Below, piece by piece: positions 28,716-41,523 of a stretch of DNA of 64,000 bases. The stretch is from positions 600,661 to 664,660 of the forward strand of contig HG799466.1 in the NCBI GenBank assembly GCA_000531095.1, written 5' to 3'. The position numbers were made by a program, and so were the translations under genes. The notes under the pieces are model-generated. The model had not been told where the DNA came from and made no database searches. It worked only from the letters and a program-made list of their open reading frames with translations. This DNA is from Gemmata massiliana (GTDB taxonomy: Bacteria > Planctomycetota > Planctomycetia > Gemmatales > Gemmataceae). How positions within the stretch are numbered: the first letter of the stretch is position 1; each line of letters opens with the position of its first letter.

Positions 28716-30182
28716 TTACCGAATCAAGCCGAGAGGAAGGTCGCGGCCCCGGAGCCGGCTCGGGCGCCCGGTCAGCGTTTCGTCGATGTGCCGGGCGGCT
28801 TCCCGCCCTTCCGCGATCGCCCAGACCACGAGCGACTGCCCCCGTCGGCAGTCCCCGGCCGCAAATACGCCGGGAACCGAGGTCGCGTACTTGCTATCAC
28901 TCCGGATCGCGCCGTTAGTCGTCAGGGCCAGCCCCAAACGCTCCGGGAGACTCTGTTCAGGTCCGGCGAACCCGATCGCGAGCAGCACCAAGTCGCACGG
29001 GAACACGAGTTCGGAGCCGTGCAATTCCTCGAACTGCCGTTCCCCCTCTTTGTCGTAGTAGTGGTGAATCCGGACCGCGTGCAGTTCCGTAACGCGGCCC
29101 TGGTCGTCACCGGCAAAGTGCTGCGTCTTGATCTGCCAGTCGCGCTTGCCGCCCTCCTCGTGCGCCGGCGTGATGCGGAGGATCTTCGGCCACAGCGGCC
29201 ACGGCGTCTCCGGGTTCATGTCTTCCGGCGGGCACGGGTTGTAGTCGAGCTGAAGGACCGACTTCGCTCCCTGCCGGTGGCACGTCCCGAGGCAGTCGGA
29301 CGCGGTGTCACCGCCCCCGATGATAATCACGTTCTTGCCGGTGGCGGTAATCGTTTCGGCATCGAGTGCGTCGCCGAACCCGCGCCGGTTCTGGGCGGTC
29401 AGGAACGTCATTGCCTGGACAACGCCCTTCAGGTTGCGACCTGGGATCGGCAGCTCCCGCGGTTTGGTCGCCCCGACTGTCAGCAACAGCGCGTCGTGTT
29501 TCCGGCGCAACTCCTGCGGGTCGATCGCGCCCCCGACGTCGGCGTTGAGCACGAACTCGATCCCCTCCGCGCGGAGCTGGTCCACGCGCCGGGTGACGTA
29601 CTCCTTCGACATCTTGAAGTCGGGGATGCCGTAGGTGAGCAGCCCACCGGCACGGTCAGCGCGCTCGTAAACGGTGACCGCGTGCCCGGCCCGGCGCAGT
29701 TGTTGCGCGGCCGCGAGGCCGGCCGGTCCGCTCCCCACGACGCCGACCGACTTACCGGTTTCGTGGCGCGGCGGTTCGGCGACGATCCACCCCTGCTCCC
29801 ACCCGCGGTCCACGATCGCCTGTTCGATTGTTTTGATCGTGACCGCGGTGCCGTTGAGCGCGAGAACACACGACGCCTCACACGGCGCGGGGCACGTTTT
29901 GCCCGTGAACTCCGGGAAGTTGTTCGTGTCGTGGAGCGCGGCGAGCGCCTCCTTCCACCGGTTCCGGTGAACGAGGTCGTTCCAGTCCGGGATGCGGTTA
30001 CCGAGCGGGCACCCGGTGTGGCAGAAGGGGATGCCGCAGTCCATGCACCGGGTCGCTTGCGCCCGCGTGCTCTCGACCGGCATCTCTTGGTACAGCTCGT
30101 CGTAATCGCGGATGCGCAGGTGGACCGGCCTCGGGGTCGGTTTCTGCGGCTCAACGTTCAAAAACCCGCGCGGGTCGGCCAT
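28716..30182 (-). CDS. gltD: Glutamate synthase small subunit
   Basis: The 488-residue protein matches GltD in length and motifs. An N-terminal Fe-S region (CMDCGIPFCHTGCPLGNRIP and CPAPCEASC) binds the 4Fe-4S clusters. The first dinucleotide fold (VGVVGSGPAGLAAAQQLRR) binds FAD, and a second (KNVIIIGGGDTASDCLGT) binds NADPH. It passes electrons from NADPH to GltB for making glutamate from glutamine and 2-oxoglutarate. GltB is encoded immediately upstream on the same strand, across a 267-base repeat-filled spacer. MADPRGFLNVEPQKPTPRP at ATG 30182 is the normal family start. Confidence 0.95.
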   Translation of the reverse strand: MADPRGFLNVEPQKPTPRPVHLRIRDYDELYQEMPVESTRAQATRCMDCGIPFCHTGCPLGNRIPDWNDLVHRNRWKEALAALHDTNNFPEFTGKTCPAPCEASCVLALNGTAVTIKTIEQAIVDRGWEQGWIVAEPPRHETGKSVGVVGSGPAGLAAAQQLRRAGHAVTVYERADRAGGLLTYGIPDFKMSKEYVTRRVDQLRAEGIEFVLNADVGGAIDPQELRRKHDALLLTVGATKPRELPIPGRNLKGVVQAMTFLTAQNRRGFGDALDAETITATGKNVIIIGGGDTASDCLGTCHRQGAKSVLQLDYNPCPPEDMNPETPWPLWPKILRITPAHEEGGKRDWQIKTQHFAGDDQGRVTELHAVRIHHYYDKEGERQFEELHGSELVFPCDLVLLAIGFAGPEQSLPERLGLALTTNGAIRSDSKYATSVPGVFAAGDCRRGQSLVVWAIAEGREAARHIDETLTGRPSRLRGRDLPLGLIR

Positions 30183-30243
30183 TGTCGTAGGGGTTAGGGT
30201 TGGGGGGAGGAAATTACGTCGCGATTCGCATCAACCCTGGGAT

Positions 30244-30420
30244 TGTTGTCCCGGATTGATCCCGGGACGTTACCCTGGATTGTTCCCGAAAGAACCCAGG
30301 GCGTTGCCCTGGGCTGGGGAATCGCAGGCCTGTTGTCCCGGATTGAACGAGACGTTACCTGGATTGGTCCCTCAGAACCCAGGGCAACGCCCTGGGTTCG
30401 GGCCGGGACAACACCTTGGG
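30244..30420. repeat. Tandem imperfect repeats with palindromes between gltB and gltD
   Basis: A unit starting GTTGTCCCGGATTGA occurs at 30245 and again at 30332, 87 bases later, each followed by a diverged ACGTTACC..TGGATTG. Each unit also contains a 19-base palindrome: CCCAGGGCGTTGCCCTGGG (30295-30313) and CCCAGGGCAACGCCCTGGG (30378-30396). They look like REP-type intergenic repeats and could fold into strong hairpins in the glt transcript, changing the gltB to gltD ratio. Confidence 0.75.
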
Positions 30421-30449
30421 TGCGAAACCGCGTCCGGGCAGGCAATCAA

Positions 30450-35021
<4,572 letters not shown>

Positions 35022-35399
35022 GGATTTAAAGGCAGGTGCAAACGTCGTACCCGAAGGATACGCTTAGCTGTAAAGCGTTCATTATCCAAGCAAAACTCAC
35101 ATAATGAACAATGTAAACATACTCAAAACGTGCCCGCCATCAATGCACAAAATGCCCAACTCCGGTCCGGGCACTCGGTTTCGGCCGTCATTTCCCTCCC
35201 GAACACCGAAGTAAGAACCGCGGATAACGCAGATCACGCGGATCAGACAGAGAGCAGAGAGCAGAGAGCAAAGATCACAAGACAAAAAGAGATGTGTTTT
35301 AGCCCCGGCAGGGGCGTCAGCGAGTAGCCAGGGATGGAGCACCGCGCAACCCCTGGCGAGACGGGCGTGGAAGCGCCCGTGTTTACGCACGAGCAAAAT
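35022..35399. repeat. Intergenic region with planctomycete-type repeats
   Basis: No gene is supported in these 378 bases. At 35217-35275 lies a GCGGATAACGCAGATCACGC-type block followed by three AGAGAGCAG units. At 35296-35358 lies AGCCCCGGCAGGGGCGTCAG and then CCAGGGATGG...CCCCTGG, a folded element I know as a recurring intergenic repeat in planctomycete genomes. CGGGCGTGGAAGCGCCCG at 35360-35377 forms a further hairpin. The region separates eutB from gltB. Confidence 0.6.
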
Positions 35400-36797
35400 T
35401 CACCCCGTCAGCACTTTGTTGATGCTTCCCAGCAGCGCCGGTCGCGCGCTACTCGTCAACTTCCCGTCGCGTGTGAGGCCGTAGGCTTCGAGCCACTCAC
35501 GGAACTCGGGTGCGGGGTGAAGTCCGAACAGGCTCCGCACGGTCGCGGCGTCGTGGTAGCTCGTGGACTGGTAATTCAACATCACGTCGTCGGTACACGG
35601 CACACCCATGATGTAGTTGCACCCGGCCGCAGCGAGTAAGAGCAGCAAGTTGTCCGCAGAATTCTGGTCCGCGTCGGCGTGGTTGGTGTAGCACACGTCC
35701 ACACCCATCGGCAGACCGAGCAACTTCCCGATGAAGTGATCCTCCAACCCGGCCCGAATAATCTGCCGTTCGTCCGCAAGGTATTCGGGACCGATGAACC
35801 CGACTACCGTGTTCACCAGGAACGGGTCGAAGGCTCGGGCGACCGCATGAGCGCGAGCTTCCAGGGTGAGTTGATCCACGCCGTGGTGCGCTTCCGCAGA
35901 CAGCGCGCTCCCCTGCCCCGTCTCGAAGTACATCACCTGCTCGCCAGCCCAATTCACGTCGCGCCGGCGGTGCGATTCGAGTACGCGCTCTCGGCCCTCC
36001 TTGAGCATCGAAAGTGTAACGCCGAAACTTCGGTTCGCCGCTTGCGTCCCCGCAACCGATTGAAACAGGAGGTCGACCGGAGCGCCTCGATCCAGAGCCG
36101 CGAGTTGTGTGGTAATGTGTGCGAGGCAGCACGCCTGCGTCGGCGCGCCGAGCTTCGTGATGAGGCGATCCAACAGGTGCAGAATCGCGGATACGGTTTC
36201 GACGGAATCGATCGCGGGGTTTACACCGATAACCGCGTCGCCGCACCCGTAAGCAAGGCCATCGACCGCGCTCACCAGAATGCCCGCGAGGTCATCGGTC
36301 GGGTGATTCGGCTGCACGCGGACGCCGAAAACGCCCGACCCGCCTAATGTGTTCCGACACCGGGTCACGTTGCGGATCTTGGACGCGACGAAGACAAGCT
36401 CCTTGTTGCTCATCAACTTCGCGCCGGCCGCGGCCACTTCCGGCGAAATTCCCCACGCTAACCCGCGAAGCACTTCTCCCGTCGTAGCCTCGTCCAGAAG
36501 GAACTCTCGGAACTCGCCCACCGTGAGCGACCCGATCCGCGCGAACGCCTTCCGGTCGTGTGTGTCGAGAATCAGTTTGGAAACGTCGTCTATGTCCGGA
36601 TCGATGACGGGTGCGTCGACGATGGAAGAGAGTGGTACATCCGCAAGTGCGAGTTTGGCTGCGACGCGCTCGCGCTCGGACCCGGCCGAGAGGCCAGCGA
36701 GCACGTCGCCAGACTTCAATTCGTTGGCCTTCGCGAGCAATTCGCGCAAGTCGGCGAACACGAATCGCTCGCCGCGAACGGTATGAGTGAACGGCAT
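35400..36797 (-). CDS. eutB: Ethanolamine ammonia-lyase large subunit
   Basis: The 465-residue protein is full length for EutB and carries its barrel motifs: CRNTLGGSGVFGVRVQPNHP, GCGDAVIGVNPAIDSVETV, YFETGQGSALSAEAHHGVD, CYTNHADADQNSADNLLLL and GVPCTDDVMLNYQSTSYHD. With EutC it forms the adenosylcobalamin-dependent enzyme splitting ethanolamine into acetaldehyde and ammonia. No eutC follows: the next 378 bases hold only repeats, then gltB. No microcompartment shell genes are seen. Ammonia from this reaction could feed the adjacent glutamate synthase pathway, but this is inference. Confidence 0.94.
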   Translation of the reverse strand: MPFTHTVRGERFVFADLRELLAKANELKSGDVLAGLSAGSERERVAAKLALADVPLSSIVDAPVIDPDIDDVSKLILDTHDRKAFARIGSLTVGEFREFLLDEATTGEVLRGLAWGISPEVAAAGAKLMSNKELVFVASKIRNVTRCRNTLGGSGVFGVRVQPNHPTDDLAGILVSAVDGLAYGCGDAVIGVNPAIDSVETVSAILHLLDRLITKLGAPTQACCLAHITTQLAALDRGAPVDLLFQSVAGTQAANRSFGVTLSMLKEGRERVLESHRRRDVNWAGEQVMYFETGQGSALSAEAHHGVDQLTLEARAHAVARAFDPFLVNTVVGFIGPEYLADERQIIRAGLEDHFIGKLLGLPMGVDVCYTNHADADQNSADNLLLLLAAAGCNYIMGVPCTDDVMLNYQSTSYHDAATVRSLFGLHPAPEFREWLEAYGLTRDGKLTSSARPALLGSINKVLTG

Positions 36798-36827
36798 AGT
36801 GTTAGCGATCGTACCAACTCGGGCTCA

Positions 36828-38246
36828 TCAGGACAGTACGCCCTTCACCACTTCGCCCTCGACGTCGGTGAGGCGGTAGTCGCGGCCCGCGTGCCGGTAC
36901 GTCAACTTCTCGTGGTTGATTCCCATTAAATGGAGAATCGTCGCGTGGAAGTCGTGAACGTGGACCGGTTTCTCCACCGGCTTGATTCCGTGCTCGTCGG
37001 TCGTGCCGTAAGCGACACCGCGCTTGACCCCTGCGCCGGCCAACCACGAACTGAACGCCCAGTTGTGGTGCTCGCGCCCGGGGTTGTCCGCGGTGTTGTT
37101 AAACGGCGTGCGCCCGAACTCCGTGGTCCACACGACAAGCACGTCGTCGAACAGCCCCACGCGCTTCAGGTCCGTGATGAGGCCCGCCATCGGTTGATCG
37201 ACCTGTTGCGCGAGCCGACCGTGGTCGGCCATATTCCCGTGCGAGTCCCAGTTCGCGCTCGACCCGGTGTGAATCAGTTCCACGAAGCGCACGCCGCGCT
37301 CGACCAGGCGCCGCGCCACGAGACACTGCCAGCCGAATCCCTCCTGCTGCCCGCGCTTCAGCCCGTACAGTGCGAGCGTCTCGTCGGTTTCCTTCGACAG
37401 ATCGAGGGCCGCGGGCATCTCGGACTGCATCCCGGCGGCCGTCTCGAAGGACTTGATCCGCGCGGCGAGGTTCGGATCGTCCGCGCGGGTGTTCTGGTGC
37501 TCCTCGTTGAACGCCTTGAGCGCCTCGAGTTCGAGTTCCTGGCGCTGGGCGGTGGGGACGCGCCGCTTGAGGTTCGCGATCGGCTCGGTGCCCGGGATCA
37601 CCCGCGTTCCCTGGTGCGCGCCGGGGAGGAAGTCCGAGGCCCACACCTGCGTACCCGCGTAGGGCATTTGCGGCGCGAGCACGAGGAACGACGGCAGGTT
37701 GCGGTTCGAGGTGCCGAGCCCGTAGCTCATCCACGAGCCGATGCTCGGCCGCGCGACCGTGAACGAGCCGGTGTGCATCCCGAGCGTCGCGTTGTAGTGG
37801 TTCGAGTGGCTCGTGTGCATCGAACGGACGAGCGAGATGTCGTCGATCTGCTTCGCCAAGTGCGGGAACAGGTCGCTCGTCTCGATGCCGCTCTTGCCGC
37901 GCGGGGCGAATTTCCAGTTAGGCTGTTTGAGGAACAGCTTTTCGTAGCCGGGGCGGTTGCGCGTTTCCGGGTGATCGAGTGTGACCGTCTTGCCGTGGTT
38001 CGCCGTGAGTTTCGGCTTCGGGTCGAACGAATCGACGTGCGACACGCCGCCGCTCATGAACAGGAAGATGACCGCCTTGGCTTTCGGCGCGAAGTGCGGT
38101 TTCTTGGGCGCGAGGGGGTCGGCGTCCGAGGCCCGGCGCTCCTCGGCCGCGAGCAACTCGGACACGATCCCGGGGAACAGTAACGACCCACCGACCATCG
38201 AGCGGACCGCGGCGCGCCGAGTGGGACGAAATCCAGGGAGTTCCAT
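36828..38246 (-). CDS. DUF1501 domain protein (sulfatase-like fold)
   Basis: I start at ATG 38246 (MELPGFRPTRRAAVRSMVGG); the longer frame upstream translates the intergenic repeat and should not be used. The 472-residue protein shows DUF1501 features. A Tat-like N-terminus (RRAAVRS) precedes a hydrophobic stretch, then KAVIFLFMSGGVSHVDSFDP, SMHTSHSNHYNATLGMHTG, WDSHGNMADH, VWTTEFGRTPFNN and GREHHNWAFSSWLAGAGVKR. The fold is alkaline-phosphatase-like, and the protein is probably exported. DUF1501 genes are found paired with DUF1549/DUF1553 genes throughout planctomycetes, as here, where the partner lies just upstream. Their substrate is not known. Confidence 0.93.
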   Translation of the reverse strand: MELPGFRPTRRAAVRSMVGGSLLFPGIVSELLAAEERRASDADPLAPKKPHFAPKAKAVIFLFMSGGVSHVDSFDPKPKLTANHGKTVTLDHPETRNRPGYEKLFLKQPNWKFAPRGKSGIETSDLFPHLAKQIDDISLVRSMHTSHSNHYNATLGMHTGSFTVARPSIGSWMSYGLGTSNRNLPSFLVLAPQMPYAGTQVWASDFLPGAHQGTRVIPGTEPIANLKRRVPTAQRQELELEALKAFNEEHQNTRADDPNLAARIKSFETAAGMQSEMPAALDLSKETDETLALYGLKRGQQEGFGWQCLVARRLVERGVRFVELIHTGSSANWDSHGNMADHGRLAQQVDQPMAGLITDLKRVGLFDDVLVVWTTEFGRTPFNNTADNPGREHHNWAFSSWLAGAGVKRGVAYGTTDEHGIKPVEKPVHVHDFHATILHLMGINHEKLTYRHAGRDYRLTDVEGEVVKGVLS

Positions 38247-38297
38247 CGCGTGCTCCAGAGCGCCAGCGCCAATAGCGGAAGTCGAACGACCAAAACC

Positions 38298-38385
38298 AGA
38301 AGAGTTTTTGACAGGATTAACCGGATCAAGTGAAAACCAGGTCTTCAATCCGGTTGATCCTGTTAATCCTGTCAAAAACTCTTCT
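38298..38385. repeat. 32-bp inverted repeat between the DUF1501 and DUF1549/1553 genes
   Basis: Arms 38298-38329 and 38354-38385 pair over 32 bases with one mismatch around a 24-base loop; the core is GACAGGATTAACCGGATCAA. A related half-copy, AATTAACGGGATCGACAGGA, occurs near 60365. It looks like a dispersed intergenic repeat and may reduce read-through between the two genes. Confidence 0.75.
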
Positions 38386-38389
38386 TAAC

Positions 38390-41368
38390 TTAATCCAGGT
38401 ACAGGAATTCGTTGCTCGCCAACAGCACGCGGGCGAGTGCGGCCCATGCCGCCTTTGTGCGTTCAGCGGGTGGGGTATCGGTGAGCGTGGCCGCGTACCG
38501 CTTCAGGAACGCATTCGCTGCGTCCTGTTCCTTGTTTGTCGGGGTTCGTTGGAACGCGGCACGGAACAGTTCATCGAGTCGCGCAGCCTCGGGCTTCGTC
38601 AGCGCACGCGATGCGACCTTTTCCGATTGGCCGTGGAAGAACGGGTCGTTGAGGAAGTAGAGAGCCTGCGTCGGGACGGTGGTGTCCTGTCGTTGCGGGG
38701 TGGTCGCGTTCGGGTCCGCGCCGTCGAACAGCCCGAGGAACGGGTGCCGGCGGTTGCGCACGCTAATGAGGTACACGCTCCGCTTGTCGGATTCAAAGAA
38801 GGTGCTGAACGGAACGTGTTGCGAGTAGCTCCAACTCGCTTCGGGCGGGAACGGGTGCGCGCCACCCGGTTTGCGGTCGAGTTGCCCGCTCGCGGTGAGG
38901 AGCGAATCGCGCAGTTCCTCGCCACTGAGCCGGCGCCGATCGAAGCGCCAGTACAATTCGTTGTTCGCGTCGACTTTGGCCGCGTCGGGCCGCAACACGC
39001 TGGCTTGCTGGTACGTCGCGGAGAGCATGATCTGGCGGTGAAGTGCCTTGACGCTCCACTGTTTTTCGACGAATTCGCTCGCGAGCCAGTCGAGCAATTC
39101 CGGGTGCGACGGGGCACTGCCGCGCGTGCCGAAATCGTTCGGCGTCTTGACTAACCCTTTCCCGAAGTGATGTAACCAGATGCGGTTCACCATCACGCGC
39201 GCGGTGAGCGGATTGTTCTTCGCCGTGATCCACCCGGCGAGTTCCAAGCGTCCGCTCCCGGCCTTGGCGGGAAGCGGTTCGCCGCCGAGCACTTCAAGCC
39301 AACGCCGAGGAACGACCGGCCCGAGTTTTTCCGGGTCACCGCGAAGGTGAACCTTCGCGTCGTGCGGGGTCGATTCCGTCACCGCAAATGCAACGTCCTG
39401 GACCGGCGCAGCGGCGACCAACGCGGCTCGTTCACGTTCGAGTGCCTGCTGCTTTTCGGACTTACCCGCAACTGTGAGCAGATCCGTCCCCATTTCGCCC
39501 GTGAATCGCTCGAGCAGCCAGCCAACACCGTCCGGTCCGCCCGGGTGCGCGTCTTTGATGCGACCGGTAATGCGAATCTTCCCGTCCACAGGACTGAGCC
39601 AGCCCACCGCGACGTTTCCGTTCGGTCCGGGGTGAACGAACACGGATCGCGCCGGGAGCTTCGTCCAGACGGGTGCCGGTTCTTTCGCGCAGTTCGCGAA
39701 CACCGATGGCGTGTCGCCGTTGCGCCACGCATTCAGGCCGAGCTTACCCGAGAGGTCGCGTGCGGATTCGGAAAGCGGAATCGGGCCGTCGCGCGTGTCG
39801 AGGAACCACCACACGCGCTTGTTGCCGTGTGTGTCCCCGTGCGGGTTCCCGGCGAGCAGGTCGTCGAGCACATCGGCCGTGAGGTTCCACCGGCGCTCCT
39901 TCCCGCCAATCTCGGCAATGTCCCACTCGATGAGCGTGGAGTCCGCGCCGTGGTTCTTCAGCGGGGTGACCGAGAGTTGGAGGAACTGACCCGAGCGCAC
40001 TTCGATCTCGGCGGGGAGCTTTTTGAACATCTGTTCACCGCCGTCGGGGATCTCGCCTCGGGCGATTGCGCGTCCCGTGGTCCCAGCGCGGGCTTTCAGT
40101 TCCTGAGCCAGCTTGGTTTGTTCGGCGCGGAGGTGCGCCAGTTGCGCGTCCAGGTTCGCGAGTTTGTCCTTGTACGGCTTCACCACGCGGTCCCACTCCG
40201 CTGGCGGCATCAGTGGAACGAGGTCACGCGGGCGCTGCTGCGGTTCACACCCGGGGAACGCGAACTTCGTGCTGTCGAGGATGCCGTAGAGGGCGTAATA
40301 GTCTTTCGCGGTGATCGCGTCGTACTTGTGATCGTGACACCGGGCACAGCCGATCGTGAGGCCGAGAAACGCCTTGCCCACCGTGTCGATCGTGTCTTCA
40401 TAAGTGAGGTGGATGTCCTTATCGATGTCGTGCCCGAAGCGCCGGGCGAGCGCGAGGAATCCGGTCGCGACGACGCGCGGGGCGTATTTCTCGTTGGGGT
40501 TCTGCGCTGCGACGATGTCCCCCGCGAGCTGATCCCGCAAGAACTCGTCGTAGGGCACGTCGCGGTTGACCGCATCGATCACCCAGTTCCGGTAGCGCCA
40601 GGCGTGGGGCAGCGGGTGGTCACTGTTTTCGCCCGCGGTGTCGGCGTAGCGCACGAGATCGAGCCAGTGCCGGCCCCAGCGCTCGCCGTAAGCCGATGAC
40701 GCGAGCAGCCGGTCCACCACTTTGGCGAACGCATCGGGCGAGTCGTCTTTCAGAAACGCTTCGATTTCTTGCGGAGTTGGGGGAAGCCCGGTCAAATCGT
40801 AAGTCGCGCGGCGAATGAGAGTTCGTTTGTCAGCAGTCGGAGAGAGGGGCAGGTTCGCTCCCGCAAGTTTGGCCCGAATAAACGCATCAATAGCGTTCGT
40901 TCCCGCGTTCTTCGGCACGGCCGGCCGCGTAACGGGTCGAAACGACCACCAGTCCTTCGCTTCCGCAGCGGTCACGCCCCCGAGGCGCGCGGGACCACCA
41001 ACACGGGGATCGACGGCCCCGTCCTTCACCCACTGTTCGAGCGCGGCGATTTCGGCCGCGGTGAGTTTCCCGTTCGGCGGCATCTGCGAAATGCCGTCCG
41101 CGCCGCTGAGAGCCTTAATTAACAGGCTCTCAGCGGACTTTCCAGGCACGAGCGCCGGACCGCTCTCGCCACCGGTCTGCCAGCCGGTTTTGGAATCGAG
41201 GCGCAACCCGCCCTTCTGCTTCTCCGGGCCGTGGCACTTGATGCAGTGCTGAACCAGAACCGGCCGCACTTTCGCCTCGAAGTGGTCCGTCGGGTCCGCC
41301 CCGCGCGTGGTCGCGGCGCCCCCGAGCAGACCAACGAACGCGACAACCCAGCGCGACGGGTAACACAT
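38390..41368 (-). CDS. Planctomycete cytochrome c / DUF1549 / DUF1553 protein
   Basis: The start is taken at ATG 41368 (MCYPSRWVVAFVGLLGGAAT), giving a signal peptide; an earlier in-frame Met adds 21 residues without signal character. The 992-residue protein starts with a cytochrome-type haem site (HCIKCHGPEKQKGG, Cys42, Cys45, His46). DUF1549 follows (TYDLTGLPPTPQEIEAFLKD; RWGRHWLDLVRYADTAGEN; CARCHDHKYDAI), then a beta domain and DUF1553 (LARVMVNRIWLHHFGKGLV; SHPELLDWLASEFVE). It is exported and probably electron-transferring or carbohydrate-related. It pairs with the DUF1501 gene downstream, separated by the inverted repeat. Confidence 0.94.
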   Translation of the reverse strand: MCYPSRWVVAFVGLLGGAATTRGADPTDHFEAKVRPVLVQHCIKCHGPEKQKGGLRLDSKTGWQTGGESGPALVPGKSAESLLIKALSGADGISQMPPNGKLTAAEIAALEQWVKDGAVDPRVGGPARLGGVTAAEAKDWWSFRPVTRPAVPKNAGTNAIDAFIRAKLAGANLPLSPTADKRTLIRRATYDLTGLPPTPQEIEAFLKDDSPDAFAKVVDRLLASSAYGERWGRHWLDLVRYADTAGENSDHPLPHAWRYRNWVIDAVNRDVPYDEFLRDQLAGDIVAAQNPNEKYAPRVVATGFLALARRFGHDIDKDIHLTYEDTIDTVGKAFLGLTIGCARCHDHKYDAITAKDYYALYGILDSTKFAFPGCEPQQRPRDLVPLMPPAEWDRVVKPYKDKLANLDAQLAHLRAEQTKLAQELKARAGTTGRAIARGEIPDGGEQMFKKLPAEIEVRSGQFLQLSVTPLKNHGADSTLIEWDIAEIGGKERRWNLTADVLDDLLAGNPHGDTHGNKRVWWFLDTRDGPIPLSESARDLSGKLGLNAWRNGDTPSVFANCAKEPAPVWTKLPARSVFVHPGPNGNVAVGWLSPVDGKIRITGRIKDAHPGGPDGVGWLLERFTGEMGTDLLTVAGKSEKQQALERERAALVAAAPVQDVAFAVTESTPHDAKVHLRGDPEKLGPVVPRRWLEVLGGEPLPAKAGSGRLELAGWITAKNNPLTARVMVNRIWLHHFGKGLVKTPNDFGTRGSAPSHPELLDWLASEFVEKQWSVKALHRQIMLSATYQQASVLRPDAAKVDANNELYWRFDRRRLSGEELRDSLLTASGQLDRKPGGAHPFPPEASWSYSQHVPFSTFFESDKRSVYLISVRNRRHPFLGLFDGADPNATTPQRQDTTVPTQALYFLNDPFFHGQSEKVASRALTKPEAARLDELFRAAFQRTPTNKEQDAANAFLKRYAATLTDTPPAERTKAAWAALARVLLASNEFLYLD

Positions 41369-41523
41369 TGTTGAGAGGTTCCAGCAATTGAAGGGGCCGG
41401 CGCCAAATCGCGCCGGCACGGTGGAGTGCAAGTGCCCCAGAATACCGCACCGTTCGTCGCGGCGAAAGAGCTTAGTGCTTCAAAGTTGATCGGAACTCGC
41501 CGGCCTTCTGTTACGGGCCGAAT

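Noticed and set aside
30194-30445. A short protein encoded by the gltB-gltD spacer
   Set aside because: Its translation is just the palindromic repeats (RTQGVALG-type) and is not protein-like.
35217-35275. A possible CRISPR array or tRNA in the repeat-rich spacer
   Set aside because: Repeats are short and unequal without spacers of constant size; no cloverleaf can be drawn. No CRISPR, tRNA or rRNA was found in the window.
36930-38183. A 417-codon frame antisense to the DUF1501 gene
   Set aside because: Arg/Glu/Val-rich shadow with no motif; DUF1501 on the other strand is certain.
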